Numbered from the stretch's first letter, positions 41,541 through 51,196 are shown. The stretch: 64,000 bases of DNA from 13-2-20CM-66-19 sp963760225 (GCA_963760225.1 CAVXCD010000002.1:558001-622000); one strand, 5' to 3'. Made by a program: numbers and translations. Notes: generated by a model not told the origin, from the letters alone.

Positions 41541-42818
41541 ATGAGCGCACCGCATCCTGCCGCCCCCTCGCGGGCGATGCAGGTCCTGATGTTCACCGCC
41601 GCGGCACTCGTCATGCTGGGCAACTACTACGGCTATGACTCGGTCGGCCCGGTGGCGGAGCAGCTGTCGCGCGAGCTCGGCTACACCGACACCCAGATCG
41701 GCAGCCTGAACGCGATCTACAGCCTGCCCAACATTTTCCTGGTGGTCATCGGCGGGGTGCTGGTGGATCGCTTCAGCGCGCGCCGCATGGTGCTCGCCAC
41801 GACCGCGCTGTGCCTGGTGGGCGCGGTGGTGACCGCGCTCGGCACGCACTATCCGCTCATGGTCACCGGCCGGCTGCTGTTCGGCATCGGCTCGGAGACG
41901 CTGGTGGTGGCGGTCATGGTGGCGCTCGCGCAGTGGTTCACCGGCCGCCACTTCGCGCTGCTGTTCGCGCTAAACACGAGCCTGGCGCGGCTCGGCTCCT
42001 ACCTGGCCGACCGCTCGCCGTCCTTTGCGGGCGGGCTGTACGAGAAGGGCTGGCAGCCGCCGCTGTGGCTCGCGGCCGGCTTTGCCGCGGCGTCCTTCCT
42101 CGCTGCGGTGCTCTACTTCTATATCGACCGGCGCGAGGCCGCGCGCGGCACGCTGGCACTGCCACCGCCGCCGGAGCGTTTCGACTGGCGCCACCTGCTC
42201 AAGTTTCGCAGCGAATACTGGCTGCTGGTGGCGGTGTGCGTGACCTTCTATTCGGTGATCTTCCCGTTCCGCAGCACGTTTGCCATCAAGTACCTGCAAG
42301 AAGCGCAGGGCTTCACGCTGGCACAGGCGAGCACGCTCAACAGCTACGTGTTCCTCGCCGCGGTGTTCGCCACCCCGGTGTTCGGGCTGCTGCTCGACCG
42401 GCTCGGCCGTAACGCGGCGCTGCTGGCCGTGGGCGCGGCGCTGCTGCCGCTGAGCTTCCTGGTGATCAGCACGATGCCCGGGCTGTCGACGGCGCTCCTC
42501 GGGGCGAGCTTCTCGTTCCTGCCGGCGATCCTGTGGCCGACAGTGGTGCGCTATTCGCCCGCGGAGAGCCTGGGCACCGCCTACGGTCTCATGACCACGC
42601 TGCAGAACGCGGGGCTGTTCGCCGCGAACCTCGCCGCCGGCTACATCAACGATACGAGCCACGCGAGCGCTGCCAATCCGGCCGGCTATAACCCCATGCT
42701 GTGGTTCTTCGGACTGCTGAGTCTTGCGGCATTCGCCTTCACGGTGGCGCTGTGGCTGCGCGACCAGCGCCGCGAAGCGCTGGCCGCCGCGCCCGCACCG
42801 GCCGCGCTCGACCCCTAG
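41541..42818 (+). CDS. MFS transporter, function unassigned
   Basis: This 425-residue, 12-helix major facilitator protein has AALVMLGNYYGYDSVGPVAE, the loop 2-3 motif GGVLVDRFSARRMVLATTAL, and TGRLLFGIGSETLVVAVMVA. The Tyr-rich first helix and GRHFALLFALNTSLARLGSY place it near the lysosomal MFSD1-like/nitrate-type group. The substrate is unknown. It stands alone between PPK2 and the protease. Confidence 0.85.
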   Translation: MSAPHPAAPSRAMQVLMFTAAALVMLGNYYGYDSVGPVAEQLSRELGYTDTQIGSLNAIYSLPNIFLVVIGGVLVDRFSARRMVLATTALCLVGAVVTALGTHYPLMVTGRLLFGIGSETLVVAVMVALAQWFTGRHFALLFALNTSLARLGSYLADRSPSFAGGLYEKGWQPPLWLAAGFAAASFLAAVLYFYIDRREAARGTLALPPPPERFDWRHLLKFRSEYWLLVAVCVTFYSVIFPFRSTFAIKYLQEAQGFTLAQASTLNSYVFLAAVFATPVFGLLLDRLGRNAALLAVGAALLPLSFLVISTMPGLSTALLGASFSFLPAILWPTVVRYSPAESLGTAYGLMTTLQNAGLFAANLAAGYINDTSHASAANPAGYNPMLWFFGLLSLAAFAFTVALWLRDQRREALAAAPAPAALDP

Positions 42819-42894
42819 CGGCATCGCCACGGCTCACCGCGGCAGCCGCCGCGTCGCGCGGGCCCACGGCGCGAACGCGCTACACTCTTCGCCC

Positions 42895-44151
42895 ATGTTG
42901 TGGCTCAGGTGGCTCTTTGTCCTGGCAGTCATCGCGGGCACGGCGCTCGAGCTGTGGCTGTCGGCACGCCAGGCGCGCGCGGTGGCGCGACACCGCCTTG
43001 AGGTGCCCGGGCCGTTCGCCGACAGCATCAGCGCAGAGGAGCACCGCAAGGCCGCCGACTACACGATCGCGAAGCTGCGCTTCGCACGCCTGAGCACGGT
43101 GGTGGATGCGCTGCTGACGCTGGCACTCACCGTGGGCGGCGGGATTGCCGCGATCGATGCCCTGTGGCGGCACACGCCGCTCGCCCCTATCTGGCTCGGT
43201 ATGGCGGTGATCGCCACCGTCGCCCTCCTCATGCAGCTGGTCGGCCTGCCCTTTTCGGTGTGGCGCACGTTTGGCCTCGAGGCGCGCTTCGGATTCAACC
43301 GCACCACGCCCAAGCTGTTCCTCATCGATCTGGCCAAGGGCCTGGCGCTCGCGCTCGCGCTCGGCGGTCCGCTGCTCCTGGCGATGCTCTTCCTTATGGA
43401 GCGCGCGGGACGCACCTGGTGGCTGTGGGCGTTTGCGCTGTGGCTCGCGGTCACGTTCCTGATGGCGTGGGCGTGGCCGGCATTCATCGCCCCGCTCTTC
43501 AACCGCTTCTCGCCGCTTCAGGATGAGGCGCTGAGGGCGCGCATCGAGGCGCTGCTCGAGCGCTGCGGCTTCGCCTCCAAGGGGGTGTTCGTCGTCGACA
43601 ACTCGCGACGCTCGAGCCACGGCAATGCCTATTTCACCGGCATCGGCCGCCACAAGCGCATCGTGTTCTTCGATACGCTGCTCGAGCGGCTGGGGGCGCC
43701 GGAAGTCGAGGCGGTGCTCGCGCACGAGCTCGGGCACTTTCGCCTGCGACACGTGCGCCAGCGCCTGCTGCTGTCGATGGCCGCATCCTTCGGCGGGCTG
43801 GCGCTGCTCGGCTGGCTCGCGGCGCGGCCCGATTTCTACGCGGCACTCGGGGTGCCGCGCCCTTCGGCGTACGCCGCGTTGCTGCTCTTTGTGCTGGTGG
43901 TGCCGGCGTTCACCTTCTTCATCACCCCGCTGGCATCGCTGTGGTCGCGCCGCCACGAGTTCGAGGCGGACGCCTTCGCCACGCGCTACGCCAGCGCCGC
44001 GGAGCTGGCGACCGCCCTGGTGAAACTGCACCGCGACAACGCCAGCACGCTCACCCCCGACCCGGTGTACGCCGCCTTCTATTACTCCCATCCCGCCCCC
44101 CTCACTCGCATCACGCGCCTGCGCGCGGCGGGGGCGACGGCGCCGGCCTGA
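42895..44151 (+). CDS. Ste24-like M48 membrane endopeptidase
   Basis: This 418-residue protein has multiple helices, the zinc motif HELGH (His277, Glu278, His281) and the third ligand in RRHEFEADAFA. The N-terminal extension with helices and WRTFGLEARFGFNRTTPKLF is typical of CAAX prenyl protease 1 (Ste24) homologues, longer than HtpX. In bacteria it probably degrades misfolded membrane proteins. An open frame upstream of the ATG at 42895 reads through the previous gene and is not used. Confidence 0.9.
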   Translation: MLWLRWLFVLAVIAGTALELWLSARQARAVARHRLEVPGPFADSISAEEHRKAADYTIAKLRFARLSTVVDALLTLALTVGGGIAAIDALWRHTPLAPIWLGMAVIATVALLMQLVGLPFSVWRTFGLEARFGFNRTTPKLFLIDLAKGLALALALGGPLLLAMLFLMERAGRTWWLWAFALWLAVTFLMAWAWPAFIAPLFNRFSPLQDEALRARIEALLERCGFASKGVFVVDNSRRSSHGNAYFTGIGRHKRIVFFDTLLERLGAPEVEAVLAHELGHFRLRHVRQRLLLSMAASFGGLALLGWLAARPDFYAALGVPRPSAYAALLLFVLVVPAFTFFITPLASLWSRRHEFEADAFATRYASAAELATALVKLHRDNASTLTPDPVYAAFYYSHPAPLTRITRLRAAGATAPA

Positions 44152-44153
44152 AG

Positions 44154-44174
44154 ACTCGCCGCGGGCGAGTTTTT
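44154..44174 (+). terminator. Rho-independent terminator of the M48 peptidase gene
   Basis: ACTCGCC (44154-44160) pairs with GGCGAGT (44164-44170) around a 3-base GCG loop, followed by TTTT. The T run also contains the stop codon of the convergent glycosyltransferase gene (44173-44175). Confidence 0.75.
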
Positions 44175-45894
44175 AGGGGATGTAGTACAGGTCGATGCTC
44201 TTGCCGACGCGCTCGAGCGGTCGGTAGGCATCGAGCCAGTGGTAATCGTCGGGGTCGCGGGTGCGCGCCAGCTCAGATACCGCCACCCACCCCGTCACCG
44301 GCTGATGCGGCGGGAGGACATAAAGTGTCGGCAGCGGCTCGCGCGCAAGATCCGCAGTGCCCCGATAGGCGAGGCTCAGGCGCTGGATGTGCAGCTGCGT
44401 CGCGCGCTGCTCCAGGCGGTAGAGGTCCTGGCCCCAGTCGAGATCGGAGTCCACGAGCACCCGCTCCGGATGCGCCACCGCCTCGTTGAAGTACGGCAGG
44501 TAGTCCGGATAAGCGCGCCACAAGGTGCTCAGCTGCCAGGCAAGAAGCGCGAGGACCAGTGCCGCACTCGCGAGCGCGAGGCGCGCGTTACGCTGCGCCA
44601 CGATCGCCCGCCACGCCCGCTGCGCGAGGTACGCAGCACCCAGAGCGAGGAACGGATAGACGATCAGTATGTGGCGGATGCCGATGTTGATGCGGCTGAA
44701 GGTGCTCGCGAAGGTGAGCAGCGTCACCACCACCACCAGCGGCGCCAACGCCCACGAATCCCTCGCCCGCCAACCGGTGCGCGCGAGCCACGCAACACCC
44801 GCAGGTCCTGCAAACAGCAGCGGGATCGGCGTCTTCACCGCGAGCGCCACGAGGTAGAAGTCCCACCAGCCGGTCTCGCGCACTTCGCCCAGGAAGTACG
44901 AGCGGTGGCCGCTGTCGTTATGGGCCTTGACCGCGACGACGCCGTTGACCAGGTCCTTGAGCTCGCGCGGCAGCCATACATGCGACAACAGCACGCCGAG
45001 CGCGTGGTCGAATCCCCCGTGCGCCAGCAGGTACGCGACCGCCCAGTCAAAGCGCATGGCGACGTGCGCATCGTTCGGCGCACGCGGGCCGTAAGCAAGC
45101 CACACCGGCACGAGGAGCGCGGCGGCCGCGATCGCGAGCCCCACGAGCCGCCTCGCCCAGGGTGCGCTGGCCGCGGCACGTGCGTCGGTGCGCGCCGGCG
45201 CCCCGGCTGCGGCCGGCCGCGCCGCCACGAGGTGGTGAGCGAGCGCTAACGTTATGAGCGACAGACCGATGAACGGGATCGCTGAGAACTTGGTGCACAC
45301 GGCCAGACCTGAGGCCAGCCCGAACAGCAGCGCGTCGCGCGCCGCCGCACTCACCAGCCAGCGCTCAAGCGTATAGAGCGCGAGCAGGATGGTCGCCGCG
45401 GCCGCCACATCGAGGCTGGCGAGCGCGGCGTTGCCCAGCACGGGGGGCACCGAGACGACCAGCAGCACCGGCAAGAGCGCGGCGAGAGGATCGAACAGCC
45501 GCCGCGCCCACAGCCACGTCGCCCACAGCAGCAGCAACAGGAACGGCAGCATGTCGAGCCGCGCCAGGGTGAGGTAGCGCCAGTAGTGCCCGCCCGAGTA
45601 GAGGATGTCGATGCCTTCGGGTGTCCCCTCCGGCGGCGGCGTACCGTAGGCGTGCGCCCCGGCGAGCCACGGCCCGAGCGCGAGTAACACGCGCGCGAGC
45701 GGCGGATGCTCCGTGTCGTAGTCGTAACTGCCGCGGTCGAGGAGCTCGACACCCGCCGCGAGGTGCTCCGGCTCGTCCCAGGTGTTGGAATACACGCGCC
45801 AGCAACCGGCCGCCAGCACGCACGACAGCAGCATGATCGCCGCCAGCGCGAGCAGGAGCGCCGGTGCTGCACGCGAGCCCGCGGGTGTGGTCAG
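44173..45894 (-). CDS. Membrane glycosyltransferase, GT39/ArnT-like, probable CTG start
   Basis: This protein has 573 residues if it starts at CTG (45892-45894). Many helices flank a first periplasmic loop with the catalytic-type acidic pair NTWDEPEHLAAG (Asp40-Glu41) and DTEHPPLARVLLALGPWLAG. The C-terminal globular part (VDSDLDWGQDLYRLEQ) is typical of dolichyl-mannosyltransferase-like bacterial proteins. It likely transfers a sugar from a polyprenyl donor. No ATG, GTG or TTG lies between the purA stop and an ATG at 45832-45834, which would remove 20 residues and half of the first helix. GGAGG stands 6 bp before the CTG, and CTGA overlaps the purA stop. Confidence 0.8.
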   Translation of the reverse strand: MTTPAGSRAAPALLLALAAIMLLSCVLAAGCWRVYSNTWDEPEHLAAGVELLDRGSYDYDTEHPPLARVLLALGPWLAGAHAYGTPPPEGTPEGIDILYSGGHYWRYLTLARLDMLPFLLLLLWATWLWARRLFDPLAALLPVLLVVSVPPVLGNAALASLDVAAAATILLALYTLERWLVSAAARDALLFGLASGLAVCTKFSAIPFIGLSLITLALAHHLVAARPAAAGAPARTDARAAASAPWARRLVGLAIAAAALLVPVWLAYGPRAPNDAHVAMRFDWAVAYLLAHGGFDHALGVLLSHVWLPRELKDLVNGVVAVKAHNDSGHRSYFLGEVRETGWWDFYLVALAVKTPIPLLFAGPAGVAWLARTGWRARDSWALAPLVVVVTLLTFASTFSRINIGIRHILIVYPFLALGAAYLAQRAWRAIVAQRNARLALASAALVLALLAWQLSTLWRAYPDYLPYFNEAVAHPERVLVDSDLDWGQDLYRLEQRATQLHIQRLSLAYRGTADLAREPLPTLYVLPPHQPVTGWVAVSELARTRDPDDYHWLDAYRPLERVGKSIDLYYIP

Positions 45895-47192
45895 CTCTGA
45901 CCTCCGAACGGGTGCCGCAGCAGGATGGTCTGCTCGCGCTCGGCCCCGGTTGAGATGATGTCCACGGGTACGTCGACGAGCGCCTGCAGCCGCTCGAGGT
46001 AGCGCCGCGCGTTGGCGGGCAGCTCCTCGTAGTGCGTGGCGCCGATCGTCGATTCGTCCCAGCCCGGCAGCTCCTCGTACACCGGCACGATGCCGGCGTA
46101 GCCGTCCACCGACAGCGGCGGCTCCGGGCTCACGATGCCGTTGCTGCGATAGCCGACGCAGATGCGGATCGTGTCGAGGCCGTCCAGCACGTCGAGCTTG
46201 GTGATGCACAGCCCCGAGACGCTCGAGTTCACGATGGCGCGGCGCAACGCCACCGAGTCGAACCAGCCGCAGCGCCGGCGCCGGCCGGTCACCGAGCCGA
46301 ACTCGTGACCAACGCGCGACAGATGCTCGCCGTACTCATCGAACAGCTCGGTCGGAAAAGGCCCCGCGCCGACACGCGTGGTGTAGGCCTTGACGATGCC
46401 GAGCACGCCGTCGAAGGCGCGCGGACCCAGACCGGTGCCGGTGGCGGCGAAGCCGGCGGTGGTGTTGGACGAGGTCACGAAGGGGTAGGTGCCGAGGTCG
46501 ACATCCAGCATCGCCCCCTGCGCGCCTTCGAACAGCACGTTGGCGGAACTCTGGCGCAGCTGCTGCAAGGCAGCGGTCACATCCGTCACCAGGGGTGCGA
46601 TCTTCGCGGCCATGGCGAGCTGCTCGTCGAGCGTCTTCTGGAAATCCACCGTGCCCTGGCGGTAGTAGTGCTGCAGCACGAAGTTGTGAAAATCCAGCAC
46701 CTCGCCGAGCTTGGCGGCGAAGCGATCGCGCTGGAACAGGTCCGCCACGCGCACCGCGCGCCGCGCCACCTTGTCCTCGTACGCAGGTCCGATGCCGCGG
46801 CCGGTGGTGCCGATCGCGTTCGGTCCGCGGGCACGCTCGCGCGCCTGGTCGAGCAGCACGTGCGAGGGCAGGATCAGCGGACACAGCGGCGAGAGCCGCA
46901 GCCGCTCGAATACCGGCACGCCGCGCTCCATCAGCATGTGGCTCTCGGCGAGCAGCGCTTCGAGCGACAACACCACGCCGTTGCCGATGAAGCAGCGCAC
47001 CTGATCGCGCAGGATGCCCGAAGGAATCAGCGACAGGATGGTCTTTTTGCCGTCGATCACCAGCGTATGGCCGGCGTTGTGCCCGCCCTGGAAGCGCGCC
47101 ACGGCCGCGGCGCGCTCGGTCAGAAGATCGACGACCTTGCCCTTGCCTTCATCGCCCCACTGGGTACCGATGATGACGACGAACTTTCCCAC
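45891..47192 (-). CDS. purA: Adenylosuccinate synthetase
   Basis: This 433-residue enzyme makes adenylosuccinate from IMP, GTP and aspartate. Motifs are VVIIGTQWGDEGKGKVVDLL (P-loop with catalytic Asp), FQGGHNAGHTLV, GTTGRGIGPAYEDKVAR, LFEGAQGAMLDVDLGTYPFV and ITKLDVLDGLDTIRICVGY. Length is normal. It follows the DUF2065 gene by 7 bp. Confidence 0.98.
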   Translation of the reverse strand: MGKFVVIIGTQWGDEGKGKVVDLLTERAAAVARFQGGHNAGHTLVIDGKKTILSLIPSGILRDQVRCFIGNGVVLSLEALLAESHMLMERGVPVFERLRLSPLCPLILPSHVLLDQARERARGPNAIGTTGRGIGPAYEDKVARRAVRVADLFQRDRFAAKLGEVLDFHNFVLQHYYRQGTVDFQKTLDEQLAMAAKIAPLVTDVTAALQQLRQSSANVLFEGAQGAMLDVDLGTYPFVTSSNTTAGFAATGTGLGPRAFDGVLGIVKAYTTRVGAGPFPTELFDEYGEHLSRVGHEFGSVTGRRRRCGWFDSVALRRAIVNSSVSGLCITKLDVLDGLDTIRICVGYRSNGIVSPEPPLSVDGYAGIVPVYEELPGWDESTIGATHYEELPANARRYLERLQALVDVPVDIISTGAEREQTILLRHPFGGQS

Positions 47193-47199
47193 GAGACTC

Positions 47200-47394
47200 C
47201 TAGCGCACCAGGAAGAGGATCACCACGCCGACCAGCATGCTGCCGAGGCCGGCGATGCGCAACTCGCGGTCCGAAAGCTGCACGAGGCGTGCGAAGGCGC
47301 GCTTGACGCCCTGCGGATTGAGAAACGGCGCGATGCCTTCCAGCACGAGGAACAGGCCGAGGGCGGCCAGCAGGTCGGTCAGGTTCACGGGCAT
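47200..47394 (-). CDS. DUF2065 small membrane protein (YjeT-like)
   Basis: This 64-residue protein has two helices (LLAALGLFLVLEGIAPFLNP, then AGLGSMLVGVVILFLVR) joined by a basic loop. It is the usual gene between hflC and purA in many proteobacteria. hisZ, often found next to it, is missing here. Function is unknown. Confidence 0.9.
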   Translation of the reverse strand: MPVNLTDLLAALGLFLVLEGIAPFLNPQGVKRAFARLVQLSDRELRIAGLGSMLVGVVILFLVR

Positions 47395-47411
47395 GCGAAG
47401 GGTGAGAAAGT

Positions 47412-48293
47412 CTAACGATGCGCGGGTGGCGCCTTCGCGGCATCCTTCAGGTACTTGAAGAATTCCCCGTCGGGCGTCACCACCAGCAGATCGCCTTCCT
47501 TGCCCAAGGCGCGATCATAGGCCTGCAGGCTGCGGTAGAAGGCGTAGAACTCCGGATCCTTGTCGTAGGCACGCGCGTAGATCTGCGCGGCGGACGCATC
47601 ACCCTCACCGCGCACCCGCAGCGCATCGCGCTCGCCATCCGCCAGGATCACCGTGCGGCGGCGCTCGGCGGAGGCACGGATGGTGGTGCTCTCGCTCTGC
47701 CCTTCCGCGCGCAGGCGGCTCGCGGTCTTGTTGAAGCTCTGCTTCATGCTCTCGTAGACGCGCGCGGCCACCTCGTCGGGCAGATCGATGCGCTGCACGC
47801 GCACGTCGACGAGGTCGACGCCGAGGCCGAGCGCGTTGTGGCTCGCCTGGCCGAACATCTGCCCGGTCACCGCGGCGCGCTCGGCGGACACGATCTGCTG
47901 CAGGGTGCGCTGCGCCACCACGCTCTTGATGCCGTCCTTGACGATCTCCGCCAGACGCTGACCGGCCAGCTCCTCGATACCGCCGGTGGCGGTGAAGAAG
48001 GTCGACGGGTCCTTGACGCGCCACTTGACGTAGAAGTCCACGATCAGCCCGCGGCCGTCGTTGGTGAGGAAGGTCTCGCCGGTGTAGGACTCGGACAGGA
48101 TGCGCTTGTCGAACTTGGTCACCACGTCCCAGGGCCACTTCAGGTGCAGCCCCGGGGAATAATGCATGCCGACGATGGCGCTGAACTCGGTGCGGATGGC
48201 GTATTGGGTCTCGTTCACCGTGAACAGCGAGAACGCGGCGAGCACCAGCAGCACGCCTGCGGCGATGAACACCGGGAAGAGGCGCGAGCTCAT
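47412..48293 (-). CDS. hflC: FtsH protease modulator HflC
   Basis: This 293-residue SPFH/stomatin-domain membrane protein has one N-terminal helix (VLLVLAAFSLFTVNETQYAI). The domain follows, with LKWPWDVVTKFDKRI, FYVKWRVKDP, and a coiled C-terminal part (SESTTIRASAERRRTVIL, GEGDASAAQIYARAYDKDPE). With HflK it caps the FtsH protease in the membrane. Its start overlaps the hflK stop by one base (TGATG). Confidence 0.96.
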   Translation of the reverse strand: MSSRLFPVFIAAGVLLVLAAFSLFTVNETQYAIRTEFSAIVGMHYSPGLHLKWPWDVVTKFDKRILSESYTGETFLTNDGRGLIVDFYVKWRVKDPSTFFTATGGIEELAGQRLAEIVKDGIKSVVAQRTLQQIVSAERAAVTGQMFGQASHNALGLGVDLVDVRVQRIDLPDEVAARVYESMKQSFNKTASRLRAEGQSESTTIRASAERRRTVILADGERDALRVRGEGDASAAQIYARAYDKDPEFYAFYRSLQAYDRALGKEGDLLVVTPDGEFFKYLKDAAKAPPAHR

Positions 48294-49405
48294 CAGCGCT
48301 CTCCCCGCCCGCGCGCTTCGACCGTGACCTGGTCGGTTTCCTTTTGCGCGTTGCCCGCAGCGTTGGCTTCAGGGGAGGGCTCGACCTCGCGGTTGACGCT
48401 GTGCTCCAGGATCTTGTCGATGGGGAGGTAGATGAGATTGTTGCCCGCATGCCCGTCGATCAGCACCTTGTGGGCGCGCGCCAGCATGCTCTCGATCGTG
48501 TCCATGTAGAGCCGCCGGCGCGTCACTTCGGGCGACTGCTGGTAGGCACCTAGCAGCTGCGTGAAGCGCGACGCCTGGCCTTCGGCGATGGCGCTGACCT
48601 GGGACTTGTAGGCCTGCGCGTCCTGCTGCATGCGCGATGCCGCGCCTTCGGCCACCGGCACGATGCCGTTGGCATAGGCCTCGGCCTCGAGGATGTAGCG
48701 CTCCTTGTCGGCCTGCGCCTTGTTGGCGTCGCGCTGCGAGGGAATCACCGCGTCCGGCACCTGCACGTCCTCGAGATTGACGGTGGTGACGGTGATGCCG
48801 GCGTTGTAGTAGTCGAGCACGCTCTGGATGAGCTCCTTGGTGCGCCGGGTGATCTCCGGGCGCGTCGAGCCGACCAGCAGGTCATCGAGGGTGCTGCGGC
48901 CGACGATCTCGCGGATCGCGCTCTCGGAGACCTCGCTTAAGGTGGCCTCGGGCTCACGCACACTGAAGAGCTTCTTCACCGGATCGGCGAACTGGTACTG
49001 CACCGCGAAGTGCAGATCGACGAGGTTGACATCGGAGGTGAGCACGCGCGACTTGAAGTCGCTCGAGTTGACGCTCGCGACGTTCACCTTGTTGATGGTC
49101 TCGATCGGCCACGGCCAGCGCCAGCCCAGGCCCGGCGCGCGCACGTCGATCAGCTTGCCAAAGCGCTGCACCACGCCGCGCTCGGCCTGCCCCACCTGGT
49201 AGAAGCCGCTCCACAGCCAGACGACGAGTATCAGCAGCACCGCGAGCCCGAAGAGCGAGCTGCTGTCGCCGCCGCGGCCGCCCGGGCGCAGCCAGCCTTC
49301 GAGCTTTTTCTGCCAGCTCTTCAGGCGCTCGTCGAGATCGGGGCCGCCCTGGCCGGGCCGGCGCCCCCACTGATTGTTCGAACCTCCAGGTTGATTCCAG
49401 GCCAT
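48293..49405 (-). CDS. hflK: FtsH protease modulator HflK
   Basis: This is a 370-residue partner of HflC. It has a Gly/Gln-rich N-terminus (GGSNNQWGRRPGQGGPDLDE), one helix (about residues 50-67), and the SPFH domain (QAERGVVQRFGKLIDVRAPG, LGWRWPWPIETINKVNV). The C-terminal helix holds QDAQAYKSQVSAIAEGQASR. It forms a large cage with HflC around FtsH. Confidence 0.96.
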   Translation of the reverse strand: MAWNQPGGSNNQWGRRPGQGGPDLDERLKSWQKKLEGWLRPGGRGGDSSSLFGLAVLLILVVWLWSGFYQVGQAERGVVQRFGKLIDVRAPGLGWRWPWPIETINKVNVASVNSSDFKSRVLTSDVNLVDLHFAVQYQFADPVKKLFSVREPEATLSEVSESAIREIVGRSTLDDLLVGSTRPEITRRTKELIQSVLDYYNAGITVTTVNLEDVQVPDAVIPSQRDANKAQADKERYILEAEAYANGIVPVAEGAASRMQQDAQAYKSQVSAIAEGQASRFTQLLGAYQQSPEVTRRRLYMDTIESMLARAHKVLIDGHAGNNLIYLPIDKILEHSVNREVEPSPEANAAGNAQKETDQVTVEARGRGER

Positions 49406-49420
49406 GACCGGTGTGGCGCT

Positions 49421-50773
49421 TCAGCGGTGTTTGGTCGCGCTCGCGGCGGCCGTCGATTGTAGGTAGGGGCTCCCGACGGCACAAGGCATGCCCGGTTGCT
49501 GCACTTCCAGAATCTGCACGCCCGCGGTGCGGGCGAGGTTCAAGAGCTCGGAGTCGGGCAGCTCGACCGAGAGCTCGATGGAGCCATCGTCCGCCGACTT
49601 CTCGGCGCGCACCGCCTGCGCCGCGTACAGGCGCGAGCGCAGCGCACCGGCGCTCGCCGGCACCTTCACCGTGGCGCGGCGCGCGACGCGCGCCAGGCGC
49701 TCGGCGAGCGCGCCGGCGAGGAGCTCGATACCTGAGCGCTTCTCGGCCGAGATCCATACCCCGGTGACGCGCCCATCGCTGTCGCGATCGACGCGCGCGG
49801 CCATCTCGAGGCGATCGATCTTGTTGAAGACGAGGATCTGCGGGATCGCGCCGGCACCGATCTCGGTGAGCACCGACTCCACCGCGCGCGTCTGCTCGTC
49901 GCGGCGCGGGTTGGTGGCATCGATGACGTGCAGCAGCAGCGTCGCCTCGCGCGCTTCGGTGAGGGTCGAGCGAAACGCCGCCACCAGCTCGTGGGGCAGC
50001 TCGCGGATGAATCCCACCGTGTCCGCCACTACCACCGGGGTGCCCCCGGGGAGGCGGATGCGGCGCACCGTCGGATCGAGGGTGGCGAACAGCTGATCGG
50101 CGACGAAGGCGTCCGCGCCGGTGAGCGCATTGAAGAGCGTCGACTTGCCGGCGTTGGTGTAGCCGACCAGCGCCAGCGAGGGCACCGGGATCTCGGCGCG
50201 CGTCTGGCGGCCGGTGGCACGCTGCTGCTGCATCTTCAGGAGCCGCCGCGTGAGCAGGCGCACCCGCTGCGCGATGATGCGCCGGTCGGTCTCGAGCTGC
50301 GTCTCCCCGGGTCCGCGCAGGCCGATACCGCCCTTCTGCCGCTCGAGGTGGGTCCAGCCGCGCACCAGGCGGCTGCCGATGTGCTTCAGCTGCGCCAGCT
50401 CCACCTCGAGTTTGCCCTCGTGGCTGCGGGCGCGCTGCGCGAAGATGTCGAGGATCAGCGTGTTGCGATCGAGCACGCGCCGCTCGGTGAGCTTCTCGAG
50501 ATTGCGCTCCTGGCTGGGCGAGAGCGCGTGGTCGATGAGGATCACGTCCGCCGCGGCGCTCGCGGCGAGCTCTTTCAGCTCGTTCGCCTTGCCGGTGCCC
50601 AGGAAATAGCGCGCATCGGGGCGCGGGCGCCGGCCCGTGAGGGTGGCGACCGGCACGGCGCCTGCGGACACCGCGAGTTGGGTGAACTCCTCCAGGTCCT
50701 CCGGATCCACGGGAGCGCCCAGTCCCAGGCGCACCAGTACGGCACGCTCACCAGTCCGTGGGCGTTCGAACAC
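49421..50773 (-). CDS. hflX: Ribosome-associated GTPase HflX
   Basis: This 450-residue protein has an N-terminal HflX domain (DALSPSQERNLE-type segment, GPGETQLETDRRII), then a GTPase domain with G1 LVGYTNAGKSTLFNALTG, G3 DTVGFIRELPHELV and G4 FNKIDRLE. It splits stalled 70S ribosomes after heat stress. It is encoded between hfq and hflK, the classical arrangement. Confidence 0.97.
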   Translation of the reverse strand: MFERPRTGERAVLVRLGLGAPVDPEDLEEFTQLAVSAGAVPVATLTGRRPRPDARYFLGTGKANELKELAASAAADVILIDHALSPSQERNLEKLTERRVLDRNTLILDIFAQRARSHEGKLEVELAQLKHIGSRLVRGWTHLERQKGGIGLRGPGETQLETDRRIIAQRVRLLTRRLLKMQQQRATGRQTRAEIPVPSLALVGYTNAGKSTLFNALTGADAFVADQLFATLDPTVRRIRLPGGTPVVVADTVGFIRELPHELVAAFRSTLTEAREATLLLHVIDATNPRRDEQTRAVESVLTEIGAGAIPQILVFNKIDRLEMAARVDRDSDGRVTGVWISAEKRSGIELLAGALAERLARVARRATVKVPASAGALRSRLYAAQAVRAEKSADDGSIELSVELPDSELLNLARTAGVQILEVQQPGMPCAVGSPYLQSTAAASATKHR

Positions 50774-50796
50774 TCAGGCTTCCGGTGACCGGGACA

Positions 50797-51051
50797 TTAT
50801 TCGGCCGGCGTCTCCGGGGCGGGACCGCCCTCCTCGGTCGCCAGGCGCACGTTGCGCGCCGGCACGACGGTCGAAATCGCGTGCTTGTAGACCATCTGGC
50901 TGACGCTGTTCTTCAGCAGCACGACGAACTGGTCAAAGGAATCGATCTGACCCTGCAACTTGATGCCGTTCACCAGGTAAATGGAGACGGGTACCCGCTC
51001 CTTGCGCAAGGCGTTCAAAAAGGGGTCTTGGAGGGATTGGCCTTTGGCCAT
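50797..51051 (-). CDS. hfq: RNA chaperone Hfq
   Basis: This is an 84-residue Sm-like protein: MAKGQSLQDPFLNALRKERV, then PVSIYLVNGIKLQGQIDSFD, QFVVLLKNSVSQMVYKHAIS and TVVPARNV. The Sm2 YKHA motif is intact. It forms a hexamer that pairs small RNAs with mRNAs. AAGGAG precedes the ATG by 8 bp. The short acidic tail is normal. Confidence 0.98.
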   Translation of the reverse strand: MAKGQSLQDPFLNALRKERVPVSIYLVNGIKLQGQIDSFDQFVVLLKNSVSQMVYKHAISTVVPARNVRLATEEGGPAPETPAE

Positions 51052-51196
51052 CGGGTTCTCCTTATTTTTAAAGCTTCGAGTTTTTCGGCGGCACGACGGA
51101 CCGCAGCTGAACTTCCATGCTCGGCGATCCAAAGCAAACTAACGACCCCGCAAGCGGCGAGGAACCGACGAGAAGCATCTTAACATGGGGCTTCCA

